From NCBI GenBank assembly GCA_038380795.1, contig CM076260.1, positions 7,952,033 to 8,016,032 on the forward strand: a DNA stretch of 64,000 nucleotides, written 5' to 3'. The notes beneath the pieces are model-generated. The model was given only the letters and a program-made list of their open reading frames with translations. It was not told the origin of the DNA and ran no database searches. The position numbers and the translations under genes were made by a program. The stretch's first letter is position 1, and each line of letters starts with the position of its first letter. The DNA comes from Pyrocephalus nanus. Its lineage: Eukaryota; Chordata; Aves; Passeriformes; Tyrannidae. This document shows, piece by piece, positions 50,411 through 63,301 of the stretch.

Positions 50411-51865
50411 AATAAAAATAGTCAAAATGGCAAAAGACTGACAGAATCGCTCTGGGGTTTCTTTTTGGTAGAATATTCATTCCGCTAGTAAGATATCTAC
50501 CCATAGATCAGATTAAAAACCTGTCTACTGGAATGAAAACGTAGCTCAACTTATCCAGGATATTAAAGTGTGTAGTGCAGCTGACATCTGATCTGATTAC
50601 TTTTCATGCAAAGCAAGAACAAAATCCAAACTTTAAAAAGGCAAAACACAAAGTACTGAGAGAAATCCACGTTCAAGGACTAAATAAGATTACAGTGGCA
50701 ATTTCAGATCAATATCAATAAAAGATTCTATGGACTGCAAGATGCGTATCCCACACAATTCAAAATTGACATGTTTTAGGCTGTACACCAATCGCTTCCC
50801 ACAATGGAAATGAATTTTGAAGATGCAGAAATCAGAGGCAAGAGATATTCTCTGTATGAAAGATGATACTACACATTCAGTTTCTCACACACAGGTTCAG
50901 AGAAATAAGCAGCTGACATTAGGAATAAAATGAAAAGGGGAAAAAAACAGTCTGAAAATAAGAATTATGTAGTTAACAATACTAAACTGGTATTTTTTAA
51001 AGAAGCTAAAAAAAAAATGACTTCTAAGTTCAGGGGACTGAACCAGAAAGGTGCTATCACCTACAGACTAAGTAAAAGCCTGCACCAAAAGAGTGCAAAG
51101 GGAGGATATCCACAAACTTGTGGAGATGTACTAAGCAAGCCAACTCTATTGAAAAACACCAGCTTTAACAGAGAAATTAAACAGTCGTGGCTAAGCTGCT
51201 TAACATTTCACAGCACAGACAATGGCACGAAAGATACAATAACAGCAGCTGAGAGGAAAGCTGCCAGTGGAAACCAACTTGGAGAAAATGTTGAAACTGT
51301 GGGATAAAGAGATGACTGATAAAAAAAAAAAATCCCCAAATTCTTCCAGATCTGGAAAAGCACACAGAGGAAAAACAGGAAAATTAAATTATACTCAAAA
51401 TATCAGCTCAAGATGACTTAAAGAGACATTATGCTCCTTCCAACAGTAAAAAAGAAGTTTCTTTCAGCATCATCTTTACCACTGAAGAAGGAAGCAGCAA
51501 ACCTGTAGTTAACCCAGTCTTCCAGCTTAAAATCTAACACGAGCCTATGAAATGGAAAATGTTCTCTTTTCTTCAACGACTGGGGCAGGATAATCCCCCT
51601 GTGACACTCTCACAGAAACCTCCTTTAGTGTTGTAACACAGAACAAAAGTAAAACATCACTATCTGCATGTATCCTGCACAGTTAAACTAAACTCAATTC
51701 CAATAAATGGTTTGAAAACGGTTACTACTGCTGAATCCCACCACACTCATACACCCAACCAACTCCAACACCCCCCCCTTCTCCTACCAGAAAGGCATTA
51801 TTACCACTGACCTCACTCCAAAATGTATGAAAAATTAGCCACTACTGCACTCAGTAACACCTTGA

Positions 51866-52030
51866 GTGGAGCACTGGAATAGGTTGTCCAGAGAAGCTGT
51901 GGCTGCCCCATCCCAGGAAGTGTTCGAGGCCAGGCTGGATGGAGCTTTGAGCTGGCCTGATCTGGTCACTGGAGGAAGGGTAAGAGTAATGACTTGAAAG
52001 TTATTTCCAGCTTAACTGTCTGGCAATGAA
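51866..52030 (+). mobile_element. CR1 LINE 3' portion, diverged
   Basis: The plus-strand order GAGCACTGGAATAGGTTGTC, CAGAGAAGCTGTGGCTGCCC, CATCCCAGGAAGTGTTCGAG, GCCAGGCTGGATGGAGCTTT and a diverged GACTTGAAAGTTATTTCCAG is the end of CR1 ORF2 and the start of its tail. The last terminal repeats are not recognisable. It is 5'-truncated and inactive. Confidence 0.82.
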
Positions 52031-54275
52031 AGCGAAATCTGAAACTACAGCTGGACATCTGAATATCTTCGAAACAAACCCTCCGGGAAGGATCAAGTAC
52101 TAAAATACGTGAAGTTAATGAATAAACAAGAGCCATCAAAATTGATGTTTCCAAGGAAAAGATGAAAGTATTTCAAATCTGTCATACTGATAAAGCCACA
52201 ACATGTGCCAATATCTAGATGGGTGGCTAACCCACTGGAGAAAAACACAGAAAGGCTGAAAAAAAATAACCCTGTGGCACCTGAGAAGCAATCATTATTT
52301 GGCAAATTGAGACCAGATCACATTGAAGAATGCTGGCCTTGATGGCAGAGGAAAGAAGCAGGCTTAGATAACCCAGAGTGCAAGGCAACAGATTCTCATC
52401 AGAAAGATACACAGGGAGCTTTAGGTACATGGTAAGTTTCTGGTTCCCTTCTCCAGACTTTTCATTTGCCCATTCAGAGAAAGGATGGCCTTCAGGAGCC
52501 TGAGCATTGTTTAAGACAGATGGACTCACAATGTTGGTTGTGGTTCCTAAATCTCCTTCTGATTTACACCAAATTATTGCTGTTTTGAAGAAAAGCAAAG
52601 CAATACATTCCAGTATCTATAGCTCAGTCTTCACACTGGAGAAGAAACTAAGAGCATATATGTTTGAGACTAACTTATTTTAAGATGTCAACAACAGGGA
52701 AAATGAAAAAGGGCATTCTTTGCTTCTAGAAATTTCAGTGTATAATTAGTGAGCAGATACCAGATCAAATTTAATAACTTTCTCCTAAGACTGATGCAAC
52801 CCTCAGCGTTTCCATGGTTTTCCATTCCTACCAGGAAATCTTTGCCAAAACATTTTTTTTGAATTTTTTTTTTTCCCCAGGTTAATGTAAGAATGTCTTT
52901 AAAAAAAAAAACAAACATCCTGGGCCATTTCCTAAGTAAATGGAAGATGCTGAGGTCAGATAACATCTCTCATCACTGAGCTATATCAAGTGGTGAATGA
53001 GAAGGGCAGATTGCTCAGTGAAACCACCAACTGCTGTGCTGGAGGAAAGTCACCTGTGAAGAAGTGTGAGCTCTCGTGCCTCCCAGATATCGGATACACC
53101 TTTTTTTTTTTTAGGATAAGAGACCAACAGAAAAGCACTTTTTCTGCTTTAACCTAAACCACACCCTTCCCCTTTTCTCCCTCCATTCTTCCTGCACCAT
53201 AGTTACACATTTGAAGACAGGCTGAGCTGCAGGTAGGAACATCCTGCAGTGTGCAGAGCCCAGCAGCTCACGCACCGCTCAACACCCATCAATTGTTATT
53301 CAGTACCATCAGTGACAGGACTCCATTTCCAGCCAATGATTATTTGTTACTGTTGAAAATTATTTTCAAAAAAGGACAGGTGAAGAGCAGACCCAAGTGT
53401 TGTCTGATAAAATGATTGCTTATAAAAATGAATCAGAAAGTTGAAAAAAAAAAATAGTTATCTGTGACAATGCAGTGGCCCATTTCTACAATTTATATAA
53501 GCCCATCCAAAGATTTTCCTCTGAGCATCTCATTAAATCTAGGCTCCTAAGCTAGAATTGAGTGCATTTATATATTTCAGCTGTTGAATGCTGTCAAGAC
53601 TCAGAGATAAACTACTTTTTCCAGACAATTTAGATTTTATAATATTTGTTGTCTTCACCAAAGATGAAAGACAGTTGTTGTTTTAAATCATTGCTTTGTA
53701 CAATCTAGTTTGCATACATTTAACAGAGAGCCATTTACAGTCCCATCAACGTTGGAGTGTGGCAACAGAAAGGTAAGCTGCAACTGGGTACTTACTCTGT
53801 GATAACAGAACTTGATTTTCAGACAATTTCTCCTGCATTGTTTCCTGATTTTCATCATTTAAAAGATGGGAGAATTTTGTTTTAGAGTTCCTCACCCATA
53901 TGCTTTACTGAGGGTATGATTTATCCATTCTTCAGTCCCATAAGCTTTTACCTTATAGCACTCTTTGCAGTGTGCTATATACTAAAACACCCCACCACAT
54001 AAACCAAGAGTTTTATGTGCATCTTCCCCTACAAAACAGCACTTCAGGCCAAAATCAACCCATCAACATACCACTTGCACTCATTTGAATAGCAAGTGAC
54101 AGGCAAACTTAATTGCTTTTCAAAGAACTTTAGGTCTGCTTCATCTACTCCACACACCCAAATCCATTTCCCAACTACAGAGGTTTTCCAGGGAGCTCTG
54201 TGCTGAACCACACATGCCTCAAGTCAGGCAAGATGAAGACAAGTCATGGGGTTCCAAACCTTCCTTCTGCTGCTC

Positions 54276-54300
54276 AAAAAAAAAAAAAATAAAAAAAAAA
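54276..54300. repeat. A-run, A14-T-A10
   Basis: Twenty-five bases of A interrupted by a single T. Confidence 0.93.
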
Positions 54301-54936
54301 GCAGTGGGAGTGCTGACTTGATACTGTCTCAACAACCCCTCTGTAATGATACTAATGTGAAATGATGATTATAAGATACAAAAGGTGAGGAAGACCCTGC
54401 TGCTGCCCACCTCTCACATCACACATTACACTTCTCTGAACAGCAACCATCCACACTTCCCAAGCACTCCATCCTTGCTTCTATCTATTGAATACCACTG
54501 CCAGAGACAAATCATAGTGTCAAACTGCAGGATGCAAAAAACATCTTCACTCTGTGTAGGAGTGGCCTGAAAGCCAAGCTGGTGGTCAAATTCCTTGCAA
54601 CTGTCTGCATTTCTTCAGGAGCATACTTAGGGCAGGATTCAGACAAAATTCAAGGAAAACCTCCAGTATGCCCATCCTCTCAGGGACACCTGCACTGAGT
54701 TCTCTGCCCAGCCATCTCCAAGGCTGCAGAGTGCCTGGGTCTCCTCCACGTTGGTGGCCTCAGAGACATTCAGGAGCTCGCACAGCCCCCTTGTTGGGGA
54801 AATGCAGCCATGCCAGTGCCTCTTCTGGCGTGACTTAGCATTTCCTGAGCCAGCACAGTCACAACACCCCAGAGAATGTTCCTCTAGGCCCTTGAAAAGT
54901 GATATTAGCAGCTCCCAGTCACTAACAAGCACTTAC

Positions 54937-54965
54937 CCATGAGCCAAAGTGTAACATTTGATAGT
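54937..54965 (-). CDS. Candidate 29-nt coding exon (speculative)
   Basis: Both splice sites are near ideal on the minus strand: acceptor TTAATGTCTTCTCTCTCACAG and donor TGG|GTAAGTGC. The 29-nt body is open in all frames, so it carries no coding information by itself. Entered after two leftover bases from the 60.2 kb candidate it reads LSNVTLWLM and leaves one base, which matches the entry phase of the 44.7 kb candidate. An unannotated noncoding exon or a chance pair are alternatives. Confidence 0.33.
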
Positions 54966-57900
54966 CTGTGAGAGAGAAGACATTAACTTCTTCATTTGAC
55001 CAGGTGCCACTGAGGGACTCTTTGTACTCAACCAAATCCTCAACTAAGTCAGTTTTTTATGTTCTTTTTTGATTCTGCACAACTTAAACAATTAAAAAAA
55101 AATTGTTTATTAATTCTTAACAATTTCTGTCAAGCCATTCTCAGGCTTTAAAAGAAACTCTTTTCAGCTATAGGAAAATATATTACATTCAGGAAGGTTT
55201 CTGTGTCCACAGGTCTTCAATTTTTATTTATCATTGCAAATCTCTCAGCACTGTGATATGGGTATGTCTGGATGGCATCTGCAGCTCTTGAGCTCCAAAG
55301 ATATGGCTGTCCACTGAAAAGATACAGAGCCTGTTCTGATGGACAAAAGAATTATTATTTTTTCTTTCTATTTTATTCCATTTAAATAAAAAATATTCTA
55401 GCTTTTATCTTCCCACATTTACTTTCCTTAGATGGTTACTTTTCCTCTTTCATAAAAAATCTTACTGTTCATTCACACAGCCTAATGTGGCACTACACTG
55501 CATTTCATATGGTTTTAATTAATAGGTTAACTGAGTTACTTGATGTTTAATATTGCGAGAAGTGACTATTTTCCTTCTTTCGTAACTGTTGCTATGATAT
55601 TTACAATATATGCAAAGGCAGTTTCCAACAGCCTTCTTCATATGACCTAAATATTATCCTTTCTCTATAAATTTCTAGGAACGGGCTCACCGAAAATAGC
55701 TGGAGGAAAAAACAGTTCTCCCATTTCCAAAAGTTAAAAAAAAAAGTCCAGACATTAAATTACAAAGAGTCTGTCTTTGAAAGAATTATGTCTTAAAAAA
55801 AAGAAAATTATTCTCTTCAGTGCAATGCATTCATTTCCACTTGCGCTTCCGGTGAGAATATGCTCTCTCCCCATCACATATATCAATAGAAACATATGTT
55901 AAATTATCATTTTTTGAATCAGAAAGATCAGTAGAATGTTACCAGCCTTAAAACAACACTCATCTAAAACAGTGAAGTCGAAGACTCACAGACATTAGGA
56001 GCTCCAGTGATGCTGGTGCAATATTCTTACACATAAAACCCGATCCTAGAGGGGAAAAAAAACATACCCAGCAACCAGCCAGGCTTACTGTACATTTCCT
56101 ACCTATGTTTCCACTCAGACTTCATGTCAGACAGATGGGGTGTTCACAGACCCAGCAGGATCACTCTCAACAGCAACAAGAAACCTAAACAACAAGCATC
56201 TGGACAAAGTTAAACTATCAAATTAAAGACAGGATTTCAGTACCTCCCCAATGACCTTGCAGATGAGTAAGAGAGGTTGAATTGAGAAGTTGCAAACATC
56301 ACCTGAGAGGAACCATCTCCTGTTCTTTTATGGGTATTTAGATTTTAGTTAGCATTCTGCACTTAGTATTTTCATATTAAAATCATTTGGGACAAACCAC
56401 TGTCACAGCTTTATCCGCAATGCACAACTGGCACTGCCTGCTCTACAAAGCACATCAAAATAGCAGAGATGGCAGAAGGTGAAGAAAAAGAGGTAGATCC
56501 TAAAAAAATAAATGGCAAGAAGTGTTATGTGGATCACATATCCTAAATTCTGTTTTATTTTGTCTTGATGTTTTGGAGGCAAAGAAGAAAGGAGGGGGGG
56601 GGCGGGTTTTGACACAGCTGGAGGGATGAGAGAAAGTCTAAACCCCATGTTAACAAACGAGGACAGCAAAGGACACTGTGTGAGAAGACCAGAGGAAAGG
56701 ACTCCAGAGAAACATCCTCTTCCCAGCCCACAGCCTCCAGGCAGTGTGCCTGCCTGCTCCATCAGCCCTTCCCGGGAGAGGCCATCCCCAGGATATTTCT
56801 CTACGCACTTTTCTACTAGACAGTGAATCTCATGTAGTTCTTGGACCTTTTCTCTCTTCTAAGATGTGGCACTTCATCTATTTTGGAAAATAAGGATCTT
56901 CATGTGCCATCCTTGGAACTAGTGTTTCCCTGGCTCGTTCCTTGTGTGGGATTTAACGTCACAGAAACATTTCCCCAGTTTTCTTTGGAAGGGATTATGA
57001 ACTTACCTATTTCACAGCTTCAAATGCAGACAGACAGAAAAGTTAATGAATTATCGTAGGCAACGATGGATTAAGACTCATGAGCTAATGTCTCAGCTGC
57101 ACTCTCATTCCATTAAAATGCAGAACCTGTTTAATATTAAAACCAGCCTCAGCCAGATATTTATGGTCAGCACCATATCCAGAGGTGGACTATGGAGGAA
57201 GACCATACACTTATTCCTTTTTAATACCTTTATTCCCTCCCAGAAACATTATGCTTGGGGCTTTCATTTGTTGAAATAACATCATACAACTATAAGTGCA
57301 GTACCTGTTACTTTAATTCTGTAAGAGGAGTTGAGCATCACCTCATTACGAAGATGCTGGCTTCACCTTCCACCCCCAACTCCCAAAAATTAGGTCTGGT
57401 TGCTTATCAAATCAATAGCCTAAGGCACAAATACAAGAAGGTGGCACCTGTGGAGAGCAAGTCATGAAGAACCCTGCCTGCAGCAATTTTGGAGAGAGGG
57501 AGCATCTCCTTCATAAGCTTCCCAACACACAAAGCCATCACTCCGTAACTAGGTCTCAGGCAGCCAGTTTTGTAAGGACTTTTGCCAAGAAGTCCCATCA
57601 ATTTCATGTCAACACACCACTCCCCTGCAGTAGTGCACTTCACAAACACTGTTCTACACAAAATGACTAGGGAGAACATTTCTCACTTCTGAACATCGTT
57701 ACAAGTCCCCAGATGGTGGAATCATCAACAGTTTTTAAACACACCTTTAACAGAACAGGAAGGCTGTTAAGAATCCCATGTTCATAGCAACACTGTGACT
57801 AGAAACAGCCCCTGTCACGTCTTTGGGTGCCCTTCTGCGACCTGTAGGATACCATTAGCATAGGTTAAAGTTAAAAAACAAAACCAATCAAAAGTGCTAC

Positions 57901-60184
57901 AACTGCATATTGGTAATTTAATGAAGCAAGTGAGATGATGGAACCTAACACTAATTATTAACAAAACCCAATGTTTTTCTTTACTTTTTAAATACACTTT
58001 AGGGCATTTATTGCAAAAGTACTGTAAACATCTATCAACCATCACAGCTTGAGAATATGATCTCTTTTCCATTTGAAATGTGGACTTTTAAAGCCTCTGT
58101 TTATGCTTCCATTTTGGCAAATTCTGTGGGATTATTTTATTTCCCCAGTTGCTACAGCAGTGAAATTATTCCAACTTAAGAAAAAATTTCCTATGCTTTG
58201 GCTGAAGAGAAAGTCCTTCAACCTTCCTGTGACATTTTAAATGAAGAACCACAAAATTTTGAAAAAACAACTTTTAAATGGGATGCCTCAAACTAAACTT
58301 CGTGTATCGAGGGGGAGATGGGTGAGAAAGGGCATTGAGAACAGAGGTAAATGCAACAATAAATACATATTTAAAGCTGTGGTCCCTTTGCTAGCTATCT
58401 GCAGACCCTTAAAATTACAACCTAAGGGCTCAACTGCTTTAGTTACCTGGAAAATCTCAGCTCAACTCGATGACATTTTCTTGTCCTAAAGTTGTGTCCT
58501 ACTTAGAAACTACTTGGTTTTGCCCCAGAGACATCTGTATTTCAGTTTTCTGGCTAATGACCACAGGGACTGGGTTGCATTGTATGACCTCCATTTGTAG
58601 CTTGCAAAGTGCTTTGGGCTTATTTAGAATAGGTGGAAAAAATAAAAGGAGGAAGGGGCTCTGTTTAATTGCTACATCTAGGTTTTCAAAATTCCAATAT
58701 TTAATAGGATGGTTGGATTTCTTTTCATTCTTATTTTCTTTGCTTCTTGAGGGAGAAGCCTTTAAGGCACAAAATGGCCTGAATTCACAGAGAACTTGTT
58801 CCGCAGCCTTATCGGTTTAAGGCAATTTTCACTAAATGGAAGATTCCATATAGAAGGAACTAGAGTTTTAGCTTTTTTTTCATATTCTCTTTCCCATACT
58901 CCAAGTCAGCAGCTCTCTTCTAAGTGGACTTAAAATAAGATTTCCATTGAATGGACATGGAGGAGAAGAGGAGGTAAAAAAGAATTAGGAGGCTATGTGG
59001 TATTTAAGATTTACTGTGTTTCCAGGTTTCTAACACAAGTCTCAGTTTACAGGAAGATGTTCTCTCAACATTCCCACAATACACTCCTGAGTTATCCTGG
59101 ACTCTTTTCTCATTGCCCATCACTCCCAGTAACACTGGCACTGAAGGCCAAGTCCATGCATGGGGACACCTGCACATCCCCGCTGTCCCCAAGGGGCTCA
59201 CACAGCTGTCAGCGATGCAGAATTTGGCAGAGCAGTTGATAATTCCGATTGCTGCATCTGCCAGCCCCCCTCCATCAGCACTGTGCTAGCTCTGCAAAAC
59301 CAACATGAGCAGCAGCATTCATCAGGAGGAAGGGAGAAAAGAAAATAAGGAAAACAGTCTGAAATACAGGCTAGAAACAGACCTGCTGAGCAAGATGTCA
59401 CCTTTTTACAGTCACTTTTCTGACAGCAGTTAGGGTAATACTTGTTTTCCACTTTCTAGAAACTAAAACTACTATTTTTTTAGCTTCTAAACAACTTAAG
59501 CACCTGGTTTCTGAGTTATCCGCTAAGCAATTTTACCAAGGGTTTTTCTTTTTCATTTTGCAACTTAAACATACGCTTATGCTACATTTTCTGCACATCG
59601 CTGGGACTTCACAACATACATATTCACTCTGCTTAGATTTATCTAAGTTGAATAGCATTTCGTGTACAGCAATACTAACTTTATCTTAAGAGTCCTTCAT
59701 AGGTCAGCAGGTAAAATTCTACTTTGATGGAAGTAAACAACAGTACACTTAAAGCTCTTTCTGCCTTTAAGGCAGTAACTGAGTTATGTATCAGGAAAGA
59801 GATAGATAAAAATTACAGATCAAGAATATATGTTGGTATCAACTAAATAAATATTGTTTGTTTTGCACAAGTGCTCAAACTAAAATATCCAGAAAGGAAT
59901 AAAAACCCACAACCACCACCAGTTTCACACCACTTACAAAAATATTATTAGCCTTGCAGTATGAATGACTTAATTTCTCCAATCATTCAGATTCTTGATC
60001 AAGTCATCCATCACACCATTGCAAGTCACCACGTGTCAGCAAGACAAGTTCCCAGCTGTATCCTCTCAGCTTGCAGTGAATAAGGTAAGTCTTTAAATGC
60101 TTTCTTCTGAGCTCAATTCCCTTGAACATGCTGCAAGCAAGAGACTTGCACAGTGAACTGCCACAGGCAAGATGATGCTGTTAC

Positions 60185-60303
60185 CTGGCCTTGGTAACAG
60201 CCTGGATCACCTGAACTTTATCAGGACCAACACATGTCCATGGTGTCTCAAAGCCACGCTCCTCTACACACTCGAGAAGTTCTTTGTCCTGTTTCCAATC
60301 AGC
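60185..60303 (-). CDS. Candidate 119-nt coding exon, product not recognised
   Basis: This is the most protein-like segment of the window. On the minus strand GGGTTCTGTTCTCTCCCAG is a strong acceptor and CCAG|GTAACA an acceptable donor. One frame is open: 39 codons including WKQDKELLECVEERG and FETPWTCVGPDKVQVIQAV, then two leftover bases; the other two frames are closed by stops. If the donor is not used, the frame ends at a TAA two bases after the exon end, so it might be the last coding exon, ending in KAR. The same frame stays open for about 35 more codons 5' of the acceptor. The alternation of charged and hydrophobic residues fits an amphipathic helix followed by a Trp-Thr-Cys turn. I do not recognise the family. 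A fragment of an old retroelement cannot be excluded. Confidence 0.45.
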
Positions 60304-61169
60304 CTGGGAGAGAACAGAACCCAGATTAAGTAGGACTGGGTTCTCACTGCCTCTTTTCCCAAGGTCTGTGGGATTTTGGGCCAGGCCACAGTCTCCCTGA
60401 TGGCCTCAAATTTAATTAGGACCATAAATATTTCCTTAACACCTCAAAGGATGAGCTGATCTGCTCATATACTTAAGAGATGCCAACCTATAAATAAAAG
60501 CACCATAAAAGTTCCTATTGTCCAAACATCTAGCATTTCCTTCCCCACAAATGCACATTTTTAAGGCAAATAAGATCAAATATTTCTCCAGACGTTACAA
60601 TCTATGTTGCATTTTAAGAGACACTGCTTTTTAGACTCTGTGGTAAGGATAGGAAATGGAAATAACTACTGTATCATCTCCTGAAACCAAAGGACTAGAA
60701 GTAATAGGTCCATATATTGTAGATACCAGCCTGCCAAAACACAAATATTTGCAAGTTACTGTATTTGGGTTTCTCATTAGCTAAATTGATAGCATTTCCC
60801 GCAATAAGGAGAGAGGAAAAGTTGGAAGCAGCAGTCCTATTAGGTTGTCATACTGGCATGTGTAACATTTTTGTGAAGACAAAACACTGATGTTAATTCA
60901 CACTGCAGACAGAGGCATGAGCCAGAGAAAGTATTTATGTACACTTTCTCAAATTGCATTCAAAACAGAAGCTCTGGAAACTGATATTTTTGTTTAAAAT
61001 AAAGTGTCAAGCTTTTACCCAGCCCAGAACACCGAGGAGGCAAGCTAGAAGCAAGCAGCAGCACAGAGGCAGCCAGAGTTTCATGCCGAACTTGTACCAA
61101 ATGCAGCAGGAGCCCTTCTTCCAGTGCAACCACAGACTGACACCAGAGTGGTTTTCTCTAAACTACCTC

Positions 61170-61199
61170 TTTTTTTGTTTTTTTTTTTTTTTTTTTTTT
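61170..61199. repeat. T-run with one G, about 30 bp
   Basis: T7-G-T22. On the minus strand this is an A-rich run lying 3' of the CR1 copy at 61254-61764, but about 55 bp of non-CR1 sequence separate them. CR1 does not end in poly(A), so the two are probably unrelated. Confidence 0.93.
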
Positions 61200-61253
61200 A
61201 CTCTGAACTGTAAATTTTTTTGTCCTAATGTCCAAATCTGCCCTCCTTTGCTT

Positions 61254-61764
61254 TAAAGCCATTAGCCCCTGTCCTTGACAAAAAGCCTTTCTCCAGCTTT
61301 CTTGTAAGTATCCTTTAAGCACTGAAAGGCTGCAAGAGGGTATCCCCAGAGCCTTCTCTCCTCCAGGTTGAACACCCTGAAGTATCTCAGCCTGTCCTCA
61401 CAAGAAAGGTGCTCCAGCCCTCTGACAACTTTCATAGCCCTCCTCTGGACCTGTTCCAACAGCTCTGTATCTGTCTTACCTGGGGACCCCAGAGTTGGAC
61501 ACAGCATTCCAGGTGGGGTCTCAAGGGAGCAGAGGGGCAGAATCCCCTCCCTCAACCTGCTGGCCAGGCTTCTTTTGATTTAAGCTCAGGATACAATGGG
61601 CTTTCTGGGCTGCAAGCACACATTGCTGAGTCATGTTCAATTTTTCATCTGCCCAGGTGCATCACCCAGTCTGCACTGACACTGCTGACGGCCCCAACCC
61701 ATGCACCAGACCTTGCACTTGGCCTTGCTGAACTTCAAGAGGTTAACAACAGGGTCATCAGCAC
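61254..61764 (-). mobile_element. CR1 LINE ORF2 fragment lacking its 3' end
   Basis: Antisense CR1 text on the plus strand: CAGCTTTCTTGTAAGTATCC, CCTCCAGGTTGAACACCCTG, AGGTGCTCCAGCCCTCTGAC, and TTGGACACAGCATTCCAGGT, then a diverged stretch with CAAGCACACATTGCTGAGTC and CTTGCACTTGGCCTTGCTGA. Minus-strand translation gives LLEQVQRRAMKVVRGLEHLS within 61262-61555, the ORF2 C-terminal block. The last 200 bp or so of the element, normally retained, are missing on the left. Part of the ORF2 text near 61560-61700 is rearranged or deleted. Confidence 0.88.
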
Positions 61765-63281
61765 AAACTGGCCAAGAGAGACACTAACCCCAGCTTAAGA
61801 TCAGCACCTACAGTTTCACAACAGGCACATACAGAGGGCGATCTGTTTCTTTCTCCTGTCTGTGCAGGCACCCTGGGGCAAGGAGCTTAAACTTAGATGT
61901 CTGAAGTAAGGGGAGACGAATCCCACCCTCACTGCCTCGAATGCAAACAGCTTTTATTTTAAGAAAGGAGATCAATGCTAGAATGTGCTTGAGTCACCCT
62001 TGCAATCCACCAAGGCCACCTGTCAAATTCTCTTCTGGACCTCCAGTGTTGCCACAGACCTCCCCCAGCCTGTCTGTGCTTCCTACCACGAGAACTTATT
62101 ACTGCCCTATGATCATCACCTGCTTTACCAGGGCAAACCTTGTAGCTGGGGCTGAATGCCAGAAAAAGATTACCTTCTTTTTTTTTAAGTATTTTTATTT
62201 GAGAACTGTCAGCTACAAAACTGCAAGCATCATTTATGTACAGTGTTTACCTGAGGCAGCAGAGAAAGGGAGAAGGCTCTCGCTGACATACAATTTTGAA
62301 GCACATTACTTACCACTAGCGATACTTTCACAGTTTCATTTCTTATAGAAGTTTAACTTCTTTTCTCAATTACAGAGAAATACGTGTTTTCCCCAGGCAG
62401 GACCCTGTAATCTGTGCTGCTTGTGCAAAGCACAGCCATGTAAAGACTTCTGCTCCATAATAGTATTAGTGAGATCTGTCAGGATGACTAGGAGTGTCTG
62501 CAAGATTTCGTTCACCCAGAAATCACCCACTAGTGAGGAATATAGTCCAGGTACCTTTATTTCTCCAGGTATAGTACCCGACTGATTTGTTCTCAAAAGC
62601 CAAGTCAGACATATACAGGTTTGCTCCTACTGCTGTGCAGGTTTTCGTCAGCGTAAGCCAAACAAGAGCTTAGCAGGGAGATGTACTGGCTTGAGGATGT
62701 TTAAAAAAAAAAAGGTTAAAATCTAGTCAAGCAGGCTGGATAGCTGGTGGGTCACTCTGCCTGGACATGGTGAGTGCACCTGAACTAACTCTGCAGAGCA
62801 CCTTGAACCAGCAGTACCTCCCTCAGGAGCAGTACAGTATATTCATATTTATACGTTCTACTTACCCTCAAGCACAACCAACACATCTGCACTGCTCTGT
62901 GCCACTATTTCCCCACACCAGCCAGCAATTTGCTGTTGTAATCCTGAATCTTTACAGGTATTTCTGATCATTTCTTCTGGCTTCACACTACTCAGGGGGG
63001 TAAGGGAGGAGGAGATGAGGGAATGAATCTGCAACCTAAATTGCAACTGAGTGAAGAGGACACTCCAGTTTGGATTGCTGTTACCACTTAGGAAGCTCCA
63101 TGGCAGGTGGAGCTGTCATTAATCACACACAGTGACAAGCTGCTACTCTCAATCATGCTTTGTGATCAAATTCTGCACTAATCAGGAGCTTCAGAGCAGG
63201 CTGGCTGTTCAGCAAGGTTAAAAATTTAGATGATGTTTTCCTTAAGCTTCCTCTAACATTTAGTAACAGAATCACTGAGAC

Positions 63282-63301
63282 AAAAAAAAAAAAAAAAAAA
63301 A
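63282..63301. repeat. A20 homopolymer
   Basis: Twenty consecutive A residues. Confidence 0.95.

Larger units (their letters stand above)
46856..51865. other. Unique noncoding DNA with simple repeats
   Basis: Nothing recognisable as a gene. Simple sequence includes A13 then T9 separated by a few bases (47315-47343, a possible hairpin), an AT dinucleotide repeat (49016-49046), AAAT repeats (49237-49256) and A18 (50380-50397). Confidence 0.55.
52031..61253. other. Unique DNA with exon-like segments on the minus strand
   Basis: No transposon recognised. It holds A/T runs (54276-54300, 61170-61199), a 97-codon minus-strand frame of higher GC at 54639-54932 without a known domain, and exon-like segments at 54937-54965 and 60185-60303. 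Confidence 0.5.

Noticed and set aside
53796..53890. Minus-strand frame ending at a GTAAGT donor (contains LLNDENQETMQEKLSENQVL)
   Set aside because: The peptide looks natural and the donor is good, but no acceptable acceptor precedes it and its phase conflicts with the 54.9 kb candidate. It remains a possible missed exon.
59991..60084. 94-nt plus-strand segment with AAG|GTAAGT donor
   Set aside because: Plausible splice sites, but isolated on the plus strand and only about 100 bp from the stronger minus-strand candidate.
61170..61199. T-run as the poly(A) tail of a retrogene on the minus strand
   Set aside because: No retrogene body or AATAAA signal is recognisable beside it, and CR1 does not use poly(A).
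61409..61798. 129-codon plus-strand open frame
   Set aside because: Antisense to the CR1 ORF2 fragment at 61254-61764.
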